A stretch of 44,246 nt of DNA, taken from Myxococcales bacterium (lineage in GTDB: Bacteria; Myxococcota; Kuafuiibacteriia; Kuafuiibacteriales; Kuafuiibacteriaceae). The translations under genes and the position numbers were made by a program. Position 1 is the stretch's first letter. Each line of letters begins with the position of its first letter. The DNA is taken from assembly GCA_019634385.1 (NCBI GenBank), contig JAHQVK010000020.1, positions 1-44,246 of the forward strand, written 5' to 3'. The notes beneath the pieces were generated by a model. The model made no database searches and was not told the origin of the DNA. It saw only the letters and a program-made list of their open reading frames with translations. Positions 17,676 to 26,642 of the stretch are shown here, in pieces.

Positions 17676-18221
17676 GTGTCATCCACGCCCATTGAAGAGG
17701 CTATTCTACGCGCGCTTAGACGAATTACTCGCTCTATCGATCTGCATAGCCGAAAACTAGCGAGTACCTTCGGCCTCACCGGGCCTCAGCTGATTTGTCT
17801 TAGAGCCCTTGGGCAAGTAGAATACTCAACCCCGAGTGCTCTCGCGAAGGAACTTTCCCTCAGTCAGGCTACAGTGACCGGTATTGTTGATCGTCTAGAC
17901 ACCCGTCAACTGCTCGTCCGAGAGCGGAGCATGAAAGACCGCCGCCTGGTCACCGTAACCATCACCGAAGCTGGCCGAGCCCTGATTGAGCAGGCTCCCT
18001 ATCCCCTCCAGGAATCGTTTGTGGAGAGACTCTTGAGTCTTCCTGCTCAAGAGCAAGCCAACATACTCAATACTCTCGAGCAAGTAGTTCAGATGATGGG
18101 GGGCGAAGACATAAAGGCTGCTGCCGTTTTATCCACCAGCTCCACCCCGGTTTCTACCGAAGAAGTAGGGGTGGGCATCGTCAATCTTAGCCCAGAGCTG
18201 CTTGAAGGTACCGAGACCTAA
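17676..18221 (+). CDS. MarR-family transcriptional regulator
   Basis: This 181-residue winged-helix regulator shows the MarR pattern: helical N-terminal dimerisation part (LRALRRITRSIDLHSRKLAS), GLTGPQLICLRALGQ, the recognition helix region SLSQATVTGIVDRLDTRQLLVRE (about 61-85), and the wing RSMKDRRLVTVTITEAGRAL with the conserved DRR motif. It starts with GTG, and an AAGGAAAT lies about 13 bases upstream. It has an extended C-terminal tail of about 35 residues, which many family members lack. A 20-bp palindrome upstream suggests autoregulation. The ligand is unknown. The exporter operon 700 bp downstream on the same strand is a plausible further target. Confidence 0.92.
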   Translation: MSSTPIEEAILRALRRITRSIDLHSRKLASTFGLTGPQLICLRALGQVEYSTPSALAKELSLSQATVTGIVDRLDTRQLLVRERSMKDRRLVTVTITEAGRALIEQAPYPLQESFVERLLSLPAQEQANILNTLEQVVQMMGGEDIKAAAVLSTSSTPVSTEEVGVGIVNLSPELLEGTET

Positions 18222-18505
18222 GAGTACTCGAGAACTCAACCAGTTATCTGTATCATCCCACTTGTGACGAAATGAGGAGACTACTTACAGACGATGACCA
18301 ATGGGTTTTCAATTCATACATCTAGGTAGCTATGTATCTCAATAGCACGGCACCGCGGATGCTTTACAAGCCCATTACTAAGAGCGCTGAGCGGTTCGAA
18401 TACTACCTCCTCAACCGACAACTCTACATTCGACCGGGGCTCACCTAGTCACATAAACCAGAGATATTGTGATATCACCACTAATCTCGATCCAAATCCG
18501 GGTAA

Positions 18506-18841
18506 CTATTCCTCCTCCGTTTCCGGCGCAAGAGCGGCAAGCAAACGCCCAACCGTACACCCCGCCTCCAACGAATGCCGCAACGGAAGTTCGCCGCAAA
18601 CCCGATAGTGATTGCGGCGACCATGGCGCTCTCGGACAATCGTGCCCGCATCTTCCAGTTCGTTCAGAATCCTCTGAACCGCGCGTTCGGTTATGCCTAC
18701 TTTATAAGCAATATCCCGAACACGTGCATCTTTATCACGCGCGACACAGACTAAAACATGAGCGTGATTACTCAGAAAAGTCCAACGATGCGCATCCTCC
18801 GCTGATTCTTGGCGGTTGTATTGTTCCTTCATAGTGGACAT
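18506..18841 (-). CDS. Small winged-helix transcriptional regulator
   Basis: The 111-residue product is almost entirely one DNA-binding domain. HRWTFLSNHAHVLVCVARD is followed by the helix-turn-helix RVRDIAYKVGITERAVQRILNELEDAGTI and a wing VRERHGRRNHYRV, like ArsR/MarR-type stand-alone winged helices. No sensor domain or metal-binding cysteine cluster is evident. It is divergent from the ABC exporter gene with a 99-bp shared intergenic region, so it probably regulates itself and the exporter operon. ATG 18841 and a second ATG three codons in are both possible starts. The 284 bases between the MarR gene and this one hold no gene. Confidence 0.85.
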   Translation of the reverse strand: MSTMKEQYNRQESAEDAHRWTFLSNHAHVLVCVARDKDARVRDIAYKVGITERAVQRILNELEDAGTIVRERHGRRNHYRVCGELPLRHSLEAGCTVGRLLAALAPETEEE

Positions 18842-18940
18842 GGTGATCCAATCACTGTAAGCCGTGTCGTGTATTCAAATTACGTAACACAAAAACCGGG
18901 TATCGTAAACATGTTACCTTAAGCAGGAAAATTTGTACTC
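18842..18940. promoter_or_regulatory. Divergent regulatory region, regulator/exporter
   Basis: This 99-bp gap must hold promoters for both the winged-helix regulator and the exporter operon. It contains GTGATCCAATCAC (18843-18855), a perfect five-bp inverted repeat with a three-base spacer next to the regulator start, and a looser GGTA...TACC pair near 18900-18920. A purine-rich CAGGAAAA about 10 bases before ATG 18941 can serve as the exporter ribosome binding site. Confidence 0.45.
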
Positions 18941-21019
18941 ATGCAGAATGAATCGTCTACTGCCTCCGTGGCACACCGCGGGTCGAACGTCGTTCGTCGC
19001 GCCTTAGAGTTACTCGGCGCAACGATCCCATCTCAGGACTTTACCGTTGAACCAAGCCCAGATTCGCAAAAATTGGAAACATTGGGAACCATCGCGGAAA
19101 ACGCCGGGTTGAGAGCCATGCGATTCGCGGCACCACCGCTAGCCGTTTTTAGTGACTACAGCAACCAGCAGCCGATTCTGACCCTAGACGCATCACATGA
19201 GCCCATCCTGCTTCAGGAGTCTCGCGGTTCGCGTATCTGTATAGAGGACGAGCATCAGCAAAAAAGCTGGGTAGACGTTGAACAACTCACCCAAATACTT
19301 GGTTTGGAGCATGCTGGAGTTGAACATCCCTTTCTCTCCCTCGAAAATCTCGAAAATACCAGCATCCAACTGGGAACCGCCTCGCCTTGGGAAAACGTCA
19401 TCGCCCTGCTAAAAACAGAGCGTTCAAACATCGGTGCCATCACCGTGTACGCCATGGGCGTGGGCCTGATGTCTTTAGCCCTCCCGCTGGCCGTGCAGAT
19501 GGTGGTGAATACCGTCGCATTCGGACAAGCCGTTCAACCCCTGCTCCTGCTTACCCTCCTCCTGGGAGGAGGCTTAGCCTTCGGTGCAATCCTTCGGGGT
19601 CTTCAAGCATGGACCGTTGAAGTCGTTCAGAGAAGACTATTTATTAAGCTGGTTTCGGAACTAGCCGAACGCCTCCCGCGGGTGCACGTCAAGGCGTTTG
19701 AACTCGGCAGTGGGCCGGAGCTCGTCAATCGATTCTTTGACGTGTTCACCGCCCAGAAAGCGGTAGCCTCATTGCTTCTGGACGGCATCGAGGCTCTACT
19801 CACTGTGCTCGTCGGCCTCATTTTACTAGCCTTCTATCATCCCCTCCTCTTGGGATTTGGCTTCGTACTTCTTTGCTGTACGTATGTCGTTTTCATTGTC
19901 CTCGGGCGCGGAGCGACCCGAACTACCATCGCCGAGTCAAAGGCAAAATACGCCATTGCCGGCTGGTTGGAGGAGATGGTTCGCCACTTGTTTGCACTCA
20001 AGATGGCCGGGGGGAGCGAGTATGCTCGTCGCCGCCTAGATAATCTTGCGGTTGATTGGCTCCGCTATCGCTCTCAACATTTCCGTATCTTCTATCAACA
20101 ATACCTGGGTGCTCTGATCCTCCAGGTAGCCACCCATGCAAGCTTGCTTGCTCTTGGTGGTTGGCTTGTCATCGAACGACAACTGACACTCGGGCAACTT
20201 GTAGCCGCAGAGTTGGTTGTTACTGCAGTGGTCGGCTCCTTAAGCAAGCTAGGGGGTAAACTGGATGCGGTGTACGACTTGGTCGCTGCGGCCGACAAAC
20301 TTGGTGCATTGCTCGGATTGCAGACTGAAGAAAACCGCGATTCTGGACTCCCATTCTCCCGTCCATTAGAGCACCCCGCTCGGGTAGAACTACGAAAAGT
20401 GTCCTCGGCAGGTGGTGAGCTCCGGGACTTCTCCCTAACCATCGAAGCCGGCACCATAATTGCTGTACACGGCGAGCGCCAGTCCTCAGCGGTTATCGCT
20501 GATCTTCTTTTTGGCTTACGCCTACCCACAAAGGGATCCATTTTCATTGATGACCATGATCTGAAAGACCTTCGTCTAGAAACTCTGCGATCCCGGGTGG
20601 CGGTCGTTCGTGAACCCGAGCTTCTACCTGGAACCATCGCCGACAATATCCGAGCGGCTGGTCGGTCGGTTTATGCCTCTGAAATCTGGCAAATATTAGA
20701 AACAACTGGACTCGCTGACACCATTCGCGAGCTACCAAAGGGCTTACGCACCGAGATACTACCTTCGGGAGCCCCGCTCGACCGCTTAGGTGCCCTCCGG
20801 CTAACACTCGCTCGTACCCTTGCCGCCCATCCATCTCTGCTCATTTTAGATGGATTGATTGACGCGCTTCCGGAGTACGAACGTCCCACGCTACTAGAAA
20901 AACTAAATCAAGAGCGAACGGTCATTGTCTTGACTCACGAGCTAGCCGTTGCTGACCACTGCAAAACCTGTGTCGAATTCACTGTTGATATTGCTGCTCG
21001 TAATGAGAATTTATCATGA
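18941..21019 (+). CDS. Type I secretion-type ABC protein with a dead nucleotide-binding domain
   Basis: The 692-residue product has the exporter layout: a C39-like N-terminal domain without a catalytic cysteine (about 1-125), a six-helix membrane domain (about 160-440) and a nucleotide-binding domain (about 480-690). The ATPase site is destroyed. Walker A is VHGERQSSAV with no GK(S/T), the Q-loop glutamine is Arg (VVREPELLPGTI), LSGGQ is replaced by PLDRLGAL, and Walker B reads LLILDGL with Gly for the catalytic Glu; only the H-loop (LTHE) remains. The frame is intact. It overlaps the HlyD gene by ATGA and so is translationally coupled. It may work with an active ABC partner encoded elsewhere, or have a non-transport role. 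Confidence 0.88.
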   Translation: MQNESSTASVAHRGSNVVRRALELLGATIPSQDFTVEPSPDSQKLETLGTIAENAGLRAMRFAAPPLAVFSDYSNQQPILTLDASHEPILLQESRGSRICIEDEHQQKSWVDVEQLTQILGLEHAGVEHPFLSLENLENTSIQLGTASPWENVIALLKTERSNIGAITVYAMGVGLMSLALPLAVQMVVNTVAFGQAVQPLLLLTLLLGGGLAFGAILRGLQAWTVEVVQRRLFIKLVSELAERLPRVHVKAFELGSGPELVNRFFDVFTAQKAVASLLLDGIEALLTVLVGLILLAFYHPLLLGFGFVLLCCTYVVFIVLGRGATRTTIAESKAKYAIAGWLEEMVRHLFALKMAGGSEYARRRLDNLAVDWLRYRSQHFRIFYQQYLGALILQVATHASLLALGGWLVIERQLTLGQLVAAELVVTAVVGSLSKLGGKLDAVYDLVAAADKLGALLGLQTEENRDSGLPFSRPLEHPARVELRKVSSAGGELRDFSLTIEAGTIIAVHGERQSSAVIADLLFGLRLPTKGSIFIDDHDLKDLRLETLRSRVAVVREPELLPGTIADNIRAAGRSVYASEIWQILETTGLADTIRELPKGLRTEILPSGAPLDRLGALRLTLARTLAAHPSLLILDGLIDALPEYERPTLLEKLNQERTVIVLTHELAVADHCKTCVEFTVDIAARNENLS

Positions 21020-22407
21020 AAGAGTTGTTATCATTGGCAAAGCCACCTCCCACTAAGAAGTACTGGCCCGAAGGAACTTACCTTCTACCTGCCGCTAGGC
21101 TGGTGCCATCCCCGGTCCCAACCCAACTTATTGCATTCCGCCTCGCAATGGCCATGCTCGTATTCCTACTCTTTGCGGCAATATCACCATGGCGTCAGAA
21201 TATTTCGGGATCCGGTAGGATCATCGCCTTTCAGCCCAACGATCGCCCACAAGCCATCCAAGCCCCTATTTCAGGTCGAATTGTGGAGTGGCACGTCGTC
21301 GAAGGCTCCCGAGCCAAGACAGGCCAAGTACTTGTTGACCTAGCAGATAACGACCCCGATCGGCTTCAACGCCTAGAAATACAACGATCAGCTAACCAAG
21401 ACCGACTGGAGGCATACCAATCACAAGTCCGGGCTTACGAAGAACGTCTGGAAGCATTGAGACACTCACAACGAGCTCAGATAGCCGCAGCAGAAGCAGA
21501 AGTTCGGGTCGCACACGAGGGTCTGCAGGCAAAACGAGAACTTCTTATTGCCGCTCGAGCAAAGGTTGACACTGCCAGCATCCAAAAAACGAGGATGGGA
21601 GGCCTCGCTGCTGAAGGACTAGCCTCAAAACGCGACCAGGAACTTGCTGACCTCCATGCGACCAGTGCTGGAGCTGATCTCCAATCAGCTCGAGCCGGCG
21701 TACGCGCAGCAAAAAGTAACCTACACACCAAGCAGGCAGCTCTCGAAAAAGCACAGGCATCAACGGTGGTTGACCTGAGATCCGCCACCGCCGCCCTACG
21801 TACTGCTGAAACCCTAGTGGCTAGTACCCAGTCTGCACTCGCCGGAACAGAGAGTAAACTCGCTCAACAACAAGCGCAGAAAATCAGGGCTCCTCGTGAT
21901 GGCATTGTGCAGCGCATTGTTGTGCAGCAAGGAGGCATGCAAGTATCTCTGGGTCAGACATTGGGCTACCTTGTCCCGGACACTCAGTCTCGAGCAGCAG
22001 AGATCTACGTTGATGGTAATGATGCCGCGCTGATTAAAAAAGATCATCCGGTTCGTCTGCAATTTGAGGGTTGGCCGGCACTTCAGTTCTCCGGTTGGCC
22101 AAGCGTGGCCTCCGGAACCTTTGGAGGCAAGGTCGCATTTGTTGACCCCAGCGCCAACGGCCGAGGAGATTTTCGGGTGGTCGTTGTACCCGAGCAAAAG
22201 GATGACCCGTGGCCAGATCCACGATATCTCCGCCAAGGTACGCAAGCTCGAGGCTGGATTTTGCTTGAGCAGGTGGCCGTCGGGTACGAAATTTGGCGTC
22301 AGTTCAATGGCTTCCCACCATCTTTTCGGTTTGCTCCTGACGAAAAAGGTGATGATTCGAAGAAAGACAATAGTTCTGGGCCAATCAAAATCAGGAAAAG
22401 TAAATGA
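21016..22407 (+). CDS. HlyD-family periplasmic adaptor (membrane fusion protein)
   Basis: This 463-residue adaptor has one N-terminal membrane span (about 40-58, AFRLAMAMLVFLLFAA), a split biotinyl-lipoyl domain (SGRIVEWHVVEGSRAKTGQVLVDLAD and IRAPRDGIVQRIVVQQGGMQVSLGQ), and a long Ala/Gln/Arg-rich coiled-coil hairpin between them (about 120-285). A beta-barrel region (AEIYVDGNDAALIKKDHPVRLQFEG) follows. It bridges the inner-membrane transporter and the TolC channel. Its start overlaps the ABC stop (ATGA) and its stop overlaps the next start (ATGA), so the three genes form one operon. The last 30 residues are charged and unusual. Confidence 0.92.
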   Translation: MKELLSLAKPPPTKKYWPEGTYLLPAARLVPSPVPTQLIAFRLAMAMLVFLLFAAISPWRQNISGSGRIIAFQPNDRPQAIQAPISGRIVEWHVVEGSRAKTGQVLVDLADNDPDRLQRLEIQRSANQDRLEAYQSQVRAYEERLEALRHSQRAQIAAAEAEVRVAHEGLQAKRELLIAARAKVDTASIQKTRMGGLAAEGLASKRDQELADLHATSAGADLQSARAGVRAAKSNLHTKQAALEKAQASTVVDLRSATAALRTAETLVASTQSALAGTESKLAQQQAQKIRAPRDGIVQRIVVQQGGMQVSLGQTLGYLVPDTQSRAAEIYVDGNDAALIKKDHPVRLQFEGWPALQFSGWPSVASGTFGGKVAFVDPSANGRGDFRVVVVPEQKDDPWPDPRYLRQGTQARGWILLEQVAVGYEIWRQFNGFPPSFRFAPDEKGDDSKKDNSSGPIKIRKSK

Positions 22408-23801
22408 CTGAGATCGCTCTCATCCTGGCACATATTATCTCAGCTCATTCACCATCCACGGAGTTGAGCTTGCCACAAGTGCTATCTTCGGTTGATAGTC
22501 ATCATCCTAAGATTGTCGTTGCTATAGCCAAAGAACGCGGCGCCAGGGGTCAGTTACTTGCCGCCCAGGGTGGTTTTGATCCCCAGCTTAAGGCTTATGG
22601 TGCAATGCGAGAAGGGGGATATTATGAGCTCCGACGCATTTCTGTGGAGGCTCGACAACCCACCCCATTATGGGGCACGGAACTATGGGCCGGCTACCGT
22701 CTGGGTCAAGAAACAAGTAATAACAACTATCCTAGCTACTATGGAGATGAAACCCTCGATATCGGTGAAATCCGAGCAGGCCTCGATATCCCACTGTGGA
22801 GAGATGGGCCACTCGACAAGCGACGTGCAAACCAGGCTAAGGCTCACCAAAAGGTGAACGCAGCCGTTACCAACCGACAAGCCACTCAACTCGAACTTCG
22901 AAAGAAGGCAACAGATGCCTATTTTGCATGGATCGCTGCTGGGAAACGTCTTACCATTGCAAAGGATCTTCTGGCGCTCGCAGAACACCGCCAAGGCTTT
23001 GTGGACGCCCGAGTCGAGGCCGGTGCAATTCCTGCGATTGAAGCCCTAGAGGCCACTCGCTCTGTACTGAGACGTCAAAGCCTGTTGGTTTCCGCTCAAC
23101 GAAGTATAGAAGCCGCTGCTTTAATACTATCCATCTTCTATCGAGACCAGGAAGGCCGGCCCGTTCAACCACCAACCCAGACCCTTCCAATGGCCTTAGA
23201 TACCCCATCTCCCTTACCTTCCTCGATAGAAGATAGCATAAGTGATGCCATCGCTTGTCATCCGCGCATCCAGGAAGGAAGAGCGGAGCTTGCATCAGCC
23301 ACCATTGAAGCTGATCTCGCAAAGGCACAGAATGCTCCTGAGGTTGACCTAAAAGCCCAGATCTCCCGGGATTTTGGCGAGGGTGCCGAGTCCCTCCCTG
23401 GCACCGTTTTTGAACTGAACCTTGTTTTTCAAATGCCAACCCTGCTTCGCACTCCCCGTGGCGAACTACGAGCAGCCCGGGCTCAGACCCAGCTGGTCCA
23501 ACAAGAACTACGTCTACTCTCTGATACCATCCAGATGAGAATAGCAAACGCAGCGTCCGCTTTTGCCGCGGCTGACAAAAAGCGGAACTTGGCCCAGGCC
23601 CTGATAGAAAATACCAACGCGCTGGCACAGGGTGAGCGCAAACGGTTCGAGGCCGGCATAACCACCCTCTTTGTTGTCAACCTACGAGAGCAATCTTTAG
23701 CCGAAGCAGAATTCGCTAGAATTGAAGCCATTCGGGACTTATGGAAAGCTCGGGCAGAATGGGACGCCCTCACCGCTTGCGCTACATCTATGACCAAGTA
23801 A
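22404..23801 (+). CDS. TolC-family outer-membrane efflux protein
   Basis: The 465-residue product has two repeated outer-membrane-efflux domains with helical hairpins (TNRQATQLELRKKATDAYFAWIAAGKRLTIAKDLL and the matching C-terminal block NAASAFAAADKKRNLAQALIENTNALAQGERKRFEAGITTLFVVNLREQSLAEAEFARIEA). It should form the trimeric outer-membrane channel and tunnel. The annotated ATG overlaps the HlyD stop codon. The N-terminal hydrophobic stretch is short (IALILAHIISAHS), so signal-peptide quality is modest, and a slightly different start cannot be excluded. With the ABC and HlyD genes it completes a tripartite type I secretion-like set. No RTX-type substrate gene is recognisable in the window. 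Confidence 0.9.
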   Translation: MTEIALILAHIISAHSPSTELSLPQVLSSVDSHHPKIVVAIAKERGARGQLLAAQGGFDPQLKAYGAMREGGYYELRRISVEARQPTPLWGTELWAGYRLGQETSNNNYPSYYGDETLDIGEIRAGLDIPLWRDGPLDKRRANQAKAHQKVNAAVTNRQATQLELRKKATDAYFAWIAAGKRLTIAKDLLALAEHRQGFVDARVEAGAIPAIEALEATRSVLRRQSLLVSAQRSIEAAALILSIFYRDQEGRPVQPPTQTLPMALDTPSPLPSSIEDSISDAIACHPRIQEGRAELASATIEADLAKAQNAPEVDLKAQISRDFGEGAESLPGTVFELNLVFQMPTLLRTPRGELRAARAQTQLVQQELRLLSDTIQMRIANAASAFAAADKKRNLAQALIENTNALAQGERKRFEAGITTLFVVNLREQSLAEAEFARIEAIRDLWKARAEWDALTACATSMTK

Positions 23802-23811
23802 CGGTACGGAG

Positions 23812-23880
23812 CTTAACAGCCGGTTGATCTCGCCCTACACGCATCTATGGACCGGTCTTTCCGTGAAACTTACTGACCAC
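23812..23880 (+). repeat. Element A, copy 5 (truncated by element D)
   Basis: TAACAGCCGGTTGATCTCG, CGCATCTAT and CCGGTCTTTCCGTGAAAC followed by CTGACCAC match the left half of element A in the same orientation as copies 1, 3 and 4. The sequence stops where element D begins, and the right half of A is absent. The left CTAG is mutated to TTAA. The element follows the TolC stop codon by 10 bp. Confidence 0.75.
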
Positions 23881-24057
23881 TAGCAGGCCATCGGAAAAGT
23901 GGGATGGGTGATCCGCGAAGGTTCTTTTCCGTGGAACGCTCTGGATGAAGAGGGCGCATACCGGGCGTATGCAACCGATGAAAGGCGAAGCCGGTCCGGA
24001 CGTTCCACGGAAAAAGACCCGCGAAGCGCCTAACTCACTTTTCCGATGGCCTGCTAG
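23880..24057. repeat. Element D, inserted in element A
   Basis: This 178-bp element is bounded by a perfect 22-bp terminal inverted repeat (left begins CTAGCAGGCCATCGGAAAAG; the right end is its exact inverse ending GGCCTGCTAG). The interior is palindromic in the same manner as element A: TTTTCCGTGGAACGCTCTGG against CCGGACGTTCCACGGAAAAA, with a central GCATACCGGGCGTATGC hairpin. It interrupts element A at the position where copy 4 has CTAG. Its last four bases overlap the TAG stop codon of the convergent TonB receptor gene. The perfect ends suggest a recent insertion. Confidence 0.88.
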
Positions 24058-26129
24058 TACCTCACCGAATCCAGGCCATAGTGAAGCCTGAGCGCACCAA
24101 AAAAGTGAATAGGTGCTCCAGGATCAAAAAACCTCCCACCAAAAGCATTGACCCGCACCCTATCCACATAGTCCACCGCAAACATATTGCGTATACCCAC
24201 AGAAAGCTCTCCTAACCATTCCATGGTCGCGGGGAAACGCCAGCCCACATACATTTCCCCCATAGTATGAGACGGGGCTTCAGCTGTATTTGCATCATTA
24301 GCCATACGCCTATCTACCCACTCAACTTCTGCAGCGCCAAAAACCTGTCCGTCGTCGTAGCTGAGTCGACCAAAGATCCGATGCTGTGGCACCCCTGGAA
24401 AAAACAAACCCTGGCGCAGCTCATCTTCAAATGTCGCATGCAACCAAGCGTAGGTTCCCAGCAAATAGATCGAGGGATGAGGCTGAAATCGCCCCAACAG
24501 CTCAGCTCCCAATCGGCGAGACTCGCCGGCACTGCTCAACAAGGAACGACCTTGATTATCTTCTGAATGTATCAACTCATCTCGAAGCTCAATAAGATAA
24601 GCAGAAGTTTCGAATCCTAGAACCTGCCCAAAATTTCCATTCAAACCAACCTCATATGACAAAGCCTCTTGCATATCTGCCTCGTAGCTAAAACCATCAC
24701 CAACAGACATATTCGCCCATTCACTTAGCGTTGGTGTTTCATAAGACTGAGCAAGATTGGCAAAAATTGAGAATGGATAGAACCGATAGACTAGTCCCCC
24801 TTGGACTGTAAACTTATCCATGGTCTTTCGACCGGATCCATCTCCGTCCGCCATAAATCCATCGAGTAACGAGAAGTCTATCTTATCAAATCGAGCCCCT
24901 CCCGACAATGTCAATCGCTTGACTACAATAAGTTGATTCTGGGCAAAAACCCCGAAACTATGAGCCCGTTCGGTCTGCAGAAGAGAAAGCGCATCTTCGG
25001 TTTGGCTCTGAATATTTCCCTCTCGTGTTCGCTGATCATCTTGAAACTGCGTTTCCACTCCCACGGCGAATCGGTGACCTTCCAACCACTGTTCTTCTTT
25101 CCAGTGATACATGACCATCGCACCATAAAACTCTCGGCTTAGACTCTCTAAGGACAAGGGAAGTACCGCTTGTTCATCCCGAGAACCACCATGTACACTC
25201 GCTTCAAGTCGGTGCTTTCCGAAGTCAACGACAAGCTGTGATCCCATTTGGAGTTGCTTTGATTGCGCCCCCACTCCGAAACGAAGATTGGTTGCCGCTG
25301 CCTGAGACGGATCTTCCCCAAATTGCTCTTCAGTAAGTCCTCCGGCATCCCTGGCAACCGGAGAACTCACGGAGTGAACAACCGTAGAAAGCTGTATATT
25401 ATCGGAGATATGAGTCCTTGTAGATGTTCGGAAATTCCACTGCTCCACAGCCGAGTTATCTCTATGACCACCTGCATGAGTTTTACTCGCAAAAATAGAT
25501 ACCTGTGTATCACCCAAGTTGGTCCCAGCCGCCGCAGTCCATTTTGAAAACCTAAATGCACCTAATAACTTAGACGTTCTCATTTCCATAGTATGTGGTG
25601 GTGAGCGACTTTGGAGATGAATAACACCGCCGGATGCGTTGCCATAGAGACTGGAAGCTGGTCCTCTAAGTACTTCGATCCGCTCCAAAAATGCGGGATC
25701 TATCACATCCAACTGGCTTTGCCCATCAGCTAAGGTCAATGGTATACCATCTAATACGAGGCGAACGCCACGAGTACCAGAAGGTGCTGTTGCGCCAAAG
25801 CCACGAACAGATATGCGCATGTTGTGAGCATATCTATCTCCACCACTGACAATCACTCCCGGAACTCGATCCAATGACTCTGCCAAACTAAGCGTTGGGC
25901 GCCCACCCACAATATCCGTCGAACGGAGCTCAAAGGTCGCATAAGGTAGCTGGGCCACTGCTTCGTCGGTACGCGCTCCAGTCAGTACAACAACTTCATC
26001 AAGAGAAAGGGCATCCTCCCCGGTCAGCCCAAACAAACTCACACTAGCACTAGAGGTTGTTGTTGGTTGCGGTGTCGCACCCACCGCAAGGATCAGACAG
26101 CTGGAAGCCATGAATGCTAAGGTATTCAT
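24054..26129 (-). CDS. TonB-dependent outer-membrane receptor
   Basis: The 691-residue product has a signal peptide (MNTLAFMASSCLILAVGATP), a possible TonB box (DEVVVLTGA), a plug domain (LAESLDRVPGVIVSGGDR, MRISVRGFG, RLVLDGIPLTLADGQSQLD, IEVLRGPASSLYGNASGGVIHLQ) and a C-terminal 22-strand-type barrel ending in LRLHYGLDSVRY. TonB receptors import siderophores, cobalamin or other large ligands using inner-membrane energy. The ligand here is unknown, and no siderophore or B12 genes are nearby. The start is supported by a GTGGAGTAA about ten bases upstream. The TAG stop codon is formed by the terminal CTAG of element D, so the last residue or two may be insertion-derived. Confidence 0.93.
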   Translation of the reverse strand: MNTLAFMASSCLILAVGATPQPTTTSSASVSLFGLTGEDALSLDEVVVLTGARTDEAVAQLPYATFELRSTDIVGGRPTLSLAESLDRVPGVIVSGGDRYAHNMRISVRGFGATAPSGTRGVRLVLDGIPLTLADGQSQLDVIDPAFLERIEVLRGPASSLYGNASGGVIHLQSRSPPHTMEMRTSKLLGAFRFSKWTAAAGTNLGDTQVSIFASKTHAGGHRDNSAVEQWNFRTSTRTHISDNIQLSTVVHSVSSPVARDAGGLTEEQFGEDPSQAAATNLRFGVGAQSKQLQMGSQLVVDFGKHRLEASVHGGSRDEQAVLPLSLESLSREFYGAMVMYHWKEEQWLEGHRFAVGVETQFQDDQRTREGNIQSQTEDALSLLQTERAHSFGVFAQNQLIVVKRLTLSGGARFDKIDFSLLDGFMADGDGSGRKTMDKFTVQGGLVYRFYPFSIFANLAQSYETPTLSEWANMSVGDGFSYEADMQEALSYEVGLNGNFGQVLGFETSAYLIELRDELIHSEDNQGRSLLSSAGESRRLGAELLGRFQPHPSIYLLGTYAWLHATFEDELRQGLFFPGVPQHRIFGRLSYDDGQVFGAAEVEWVDRRMANDANTAEAPSHTMGEMYVGWRFPATMEWLGELSVGIRNMFAVDYVDRVRVNAFGGRFFDPGAPIHFFGALRLHYGLDSVRY

Positions 26130-26355
26130 TTGCAGTATTACTCCACGCGAAGCACACCCTCATACGTCCATGAGCGCACGAGATGCGTTCAAGACCAGGT
26201 TATTGATCAAAACGTCTTCTCATCGCATAAATTCGACTAAAGTATAGGGTTAAATATGTCTAATTTGATTGTTTTTAGAACATAATAGAGATGCCACTCC
26301 ATTTTCGCGGCCTGAGTACACAACAACGGCAAAAGTCCTGGGTGCGATGTTGGTC

Positions 26356-26527
26356 CTAGGGTGTGTCTTTAACCTCTGGACCGCGTTCTGACTTGTTTTC
26401 CACATGTGTGAGGGGTCGGCGACTTCCCCACTCTTGCCGACCCTTCTGTCCGGTACATCCGGCCGCCCCCTGACACACGCGGGATACGGCGTCATCTCCA
26501 CCGCCAAGGGGTAAAGACACGCCCTAG
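26356..26527 (-). repeat. Element B, copy 4 (complete)
   Basis: This 172-bp element starts CTAGGGTGTGTCTTTAACC and ends GGTAAAGACACGCCCTAG. It is inverted relative to copies 1, 5 and 7, as shown by GGCGTCATCTCCACCGCC near its right end. It contains a strong internal hairpin, GGGTCGGC against GCCGACCC. It lies downstream of no gene in the leftward direction, in the gap between the TonB receptor and clpS promoters. Confidence 0.85.
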
Positions 26528-26642
26528 TTTGCGCTTGAGGAGGAAAATTCTTCGCGGAAATGATGTAAGGGATCATTCCGAAGTACCTGCTTTGACCGAA
26601 TGTACGGATTCGGCGGAGGCTAGCCGGAGCTAGCTGACCGTG

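Noticed and set aside
17470..17682. Minus-strand frame of 70 codons before the MarR gene
   Set aside because: It overlaps the MarR promoter, operator and start and has no recognisable feature.
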